Shown here: positions 20,091 to 21,335 of the stretch, in pieces
How the letters are laid out: each line of letters begins with the position of its first letter
Position numbering within the stretch: the first letter of the stretch is position 1
Virus record (IMG/VR): IMGVR_UViG_3300027985_001688
Coordinates: 1-21,335 of that record
Source of the DNA: a virus
Reading direction: 5' to 3' (one strand)
Length of the DNA: 21,335 nt
The notes under the pieces: generated by a model
What the model was told of the DNA's origin: nothing
The model's input: the letters and a program-made list of their open reading frames with translations, nothing else
The model's database searches: none
Translations under genes and position numbers: made by a program

Positions 20091-20342
20091 ATGAATGTTT
20101 CCATCAAAGAGCAGACCTCACCGCTCGACAAGCCGTCGGTCACGATCCTGGACACGGCGTCCGGAACCCGGCATGTTTTTACCAATATCAAGTATACGGA
20201 AAATACATTGTCATCGGAAGGGATTCAGGACGTCAATATCGACTTTTCCCTTTCCCCGGGGGGAAACAGACTGAGCCTGCTTGTTTTTGACAGTGACAAC
20301 AAAGCGGCGGTGTACGACTATCGCTGCGAAAAAAGAGAATAG
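20091..20342 (+). CDS. Small host protein, probably N-terminally truncated by the prophage
   Basis: From ATG 20091 the frame codes for 83 residues with a weak GGCGGGG ribosome site. The sequence is beta-rich (SVTILDTASGTRHVFTNIKY, NIDFSLSPGGNRLSLLVFDS) and ends YDYRCEKRE. The open frame continues upstream and, around 20,046, reads YYCKFDFTTSGSEGGD directly in front of the methionine; this supplies a cysteine that could pair with the C-terminal one, as in small secreted proteins. I therefore think the original gene had a signal peptide that was removed by phage insertion. If so, ATG 20091 is only a fortuitous or secondary start. I do not recognise the family. Confidence 0.45.
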   Translation: MNVSIKEQTSPLDKPSVTILDTASGTRHVFTNIKYTENTLSSEGIQDVNIDFSLSPGGNRLSLLVFDSDNKAAVYDYRCEKRE

Positions 20343-20379
20343 GTTTTAATAACGATAGCGGAAGCATAAGTAAAAGAAG

Positions 20380-20463
20380 TGGTACCGCTGGCCGGACTTG
20401 AACCGGCACATCCGAAGATAACGGATTTTGAATCCGTCGTGTCTACCATTCCACCACAGCGGC
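20380..20463 (-). tRNA. tRNA-Leu (anticodon CAA)
   Basis: The minus strand folds as an 84-nt leucine tRNA. It begins GCCGCTGTGGTGGAATGGTA, with acceptor stem GCCGCTG pairing with CAGCGGT (one G-U pair), followed by A and an encoded CCA. The anticodon arm ACGGA-TTCAAAA-TCCGT gives anticodon CAA. A variable arm (ATC-TTCG-GAT) and the T arm GCCGG-TTCAAGT-CCGGC follow. The long variable arm is characteristic of class II tRNAs such as leucine. It stands between the remnant host gene and ftsK, transcribed away from ftsK. Confidence 0.95.
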
Positions 20464-20591
20464 ATTTGCAGAGCCGAATTTTAGTCGATCCATCCTTAAG
20501 GGCACCTCTAAGCCTGCACTTTTGCCTTGCAATGGGCGGGCAAAGCAGTTTTTGTTATAATCCCTAACAAGACTTGAAACGAGGGTAGTTT
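20464..20591. promoter_or_regulatory. Intergenic promoter region between tRNA-Leu and ftsK
   Basis: TATAAT at 20556-20561, about 30 bases before the ftsK start, is a consensus -10 box on the plus strand; no good -35 box lies upstream. TTTGCC (20521-20526) and GGCAAA (20539-20544) form an inverted repeat overlapping the expected -35 region and could bind a regulator. On the minus strand TAAAAT (complement of 20478-20483) is a possible -10 box for the tRNA. Confidence 0.45.
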
Positions 20592-21335
20592 TTGCGGCAG
20601 GCATTTTTCATCACTGTTTTGGCCATTCTGATGTATGCGGGGATCTCGACGATCATCCAGGATGCGGCATTGATCGGGACGATCGGGGAGATTATCGCCA
20701 AGGCGAACCGGGCCCTTTTCGGCTACGTCTCCTTCGGCTATCTTTTCGTGCTGCTTTACCCGCTGTACGCCTATTATAAAAACAGCGGGATCGATGTCGA
20801 ACGCACCGAGAAGACCCTGGCCGGGATACTGCTCTTCTTCTCCGTGCTGATCCTGCAGGCCCTGGTGACGGTGGGGCCGCTCCGTGGCGCTTTGGGCGCG
20901 GGATTCGTCGACTTTCTCGAACCCTATATCGGGACCTTCGGTCTCTGGGTCTTCTGGCTGATGACGGTGACGATCGCCGCCGTCATCCTGATTGATGCCG
21001 AAAAGTTCCCCTCCATGCCGAAATTGCCGTTCTCTTTCAAAAAGTCGGAGAGTGACGAAACGGCAGAGACGGAGAAGGCGCCCGTCAAACGGGCCGCGAA
21101 GAAAAGCGGCGTATCCGGGGGGCTGTTCGACGACGACCCGTTCGATATGCCGGCGTATGAACGGATGAACATGCCGCTGGATACCGCGGATTCGGCGATC
21201 CGCCTGGTGCCCAAAGCAGAGAAAAAAGCTTCCGACAGGGTGGAGGAGCTTTTGGAAACGGCATCGCCCACGGCCGAGAAGAAAGGGACGATCCTTGACA
21301 TCGCCGAGGAGATCAAACAGAAAAAAGGTACCGTG
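20592..21335 (+). CDS. ftsK: DNA translocase FtsK, N-terminal part (cut by window edge)
   Basis: The visible 248 residues start with TTG at 20592, six bases after GAGGG, and run off the right edge. Four membrane segments are clear: QAFFITVLAILMYAGIST (about 3-20), FGYVSFGYLFVLLYPLYAYY (about 44-63), TLAGILLFFSVLILQALVTV (about 74-95) and FGLWVFWLMTVTIAAVILI (about 115-135). A charged, Lys/Glu-rich linker follows (KKSESDETAETEKAPVKRAA). This four-helix anchor plus linker is the N-terminus of FtsK, which pumps chromosome DNA at the division septum and helps resolve dimers through Xer recombination. The motor domain lies beyond the window. A start at ATG 20631 would cut the first helix. It is host, not phage. 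Confidence 0.8.
   Translation, partial: MRQAFFITVLAILMYAGISTIIQDAALIGTIGEIIAKANRALFGYVSFGYLFVLLYPLYAYYKNSGIDVERTEKTLAGILLFFSVLILQALVTVGPLRGALGAGFVDFLEPYIGTFGLWVFWLMTVTIAAVILIDAEKFPSMPKLPFSFKKSESDETAETEKAPVKRAAKKSGVSGGLFDDDPFDMPAYERMNMPLDTADSAIRLVPKAEKKASDRVEELLETASPTAEKKGTILDIAEEIKQKKGTV

Noticed and set aside
20252-20267. TTTCCCC-GG-GGGGAAA inverted repeat in the small host gene as a terminator
   Set aside because: It lies inside an open coding frame (encoding SPGG) and no T-run follows.
20380-20463. tRNA-Leu 3' end as the phage attachment site
   Set aside because: No copy of the tRNA 3' sequence is seen in the phage part of the window, and host-like coding sequence lies between phage and tRNA. 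It cannot be excluded without the left end.
1-21335. CRISPR array, insertion sequence or rRNA
   Set aside because: No regularly spaced long repeats, transposase motifs or rRNA sequences were seen.

Overview
The window is the right-hand part of an integrated temperate tailed phage (about 1-20,050), followed by host chromosome: the remnant of a small gene, a tRNA-Leu(CAA) gene on the minus strand, and the start of ftsK running off the right edge. Base composition is about 50-55% GC with Gram-negative style ribosome binding sites. The short four-helix FtsK N-terminus and the DciA-like protein lean me towards a mid-GC Campylobacterota species, but I cannot prove the host from this window. No integrase, transposase, lysogeny repressor, small terminase or endolysin is visible; they would lie to the left or be absent.

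Layout. (1) Bases 1-132 hold an early promoter with operator-like inverted repeats. (2) Bases 133-2886 are an early/replication operon: two small unknown proteins, a RecA-fold RepA/AAA_25-like helicase, a 282-bp non-coding spacer packed with short direct and inverted repeats (candidate replication origin), a DciA (DUF721)-like possible helicase loader, a 61-aa protein and a Mu GemA-like protein. (3) Bases 2888-3100 encode a small zinc ribbon resembling both the NrdR N-terminus and the Ogr/Delta late activators; it sits exactly at the early/late switch. (4) Bases 3039-4995 carry a MuF head protein with an extra C-terminal domain that may be a nuclease toxin, an overlapping small gene that could be its immunity partner, and an HK97 gp10-like protein. 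(5) Bases 4988-7722, minus strand, carry terminase and portal in a P2-like divergent arrangement. Their operon meets the previous one tail to tail with an 8-bp overlap. (6) Bases 7858-12406, plus strand, encode protease/scaffold, major capsid protein with an added Ig-like domain, connector proteins, major tail protein, and a tail-assembly chaperone pair joined by a programmed -1 frameshift. (7) Bases 12416-19386 encode tape measure, tail-tip and fibre proteins. (8) Bases 19391-19897 encode a micropeptide and a 3-TM holin.

The phage is a mosaic: GemA and MuF are Mu-like, portal/terminase/capsid are P2-like, and the tail looks long and non-contractile because no sheath or baseplate genes are seen. 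The most interesting points are the MuF C-terminal toxin-like domain with its overlapping partner, the repeat-rich spacer between helicase and putative loader genes, the A AAA AAG frameshift site, the 20-bp perfect palindrome in the early leader, and the apparent truncation of a host gene at the right prophage end.
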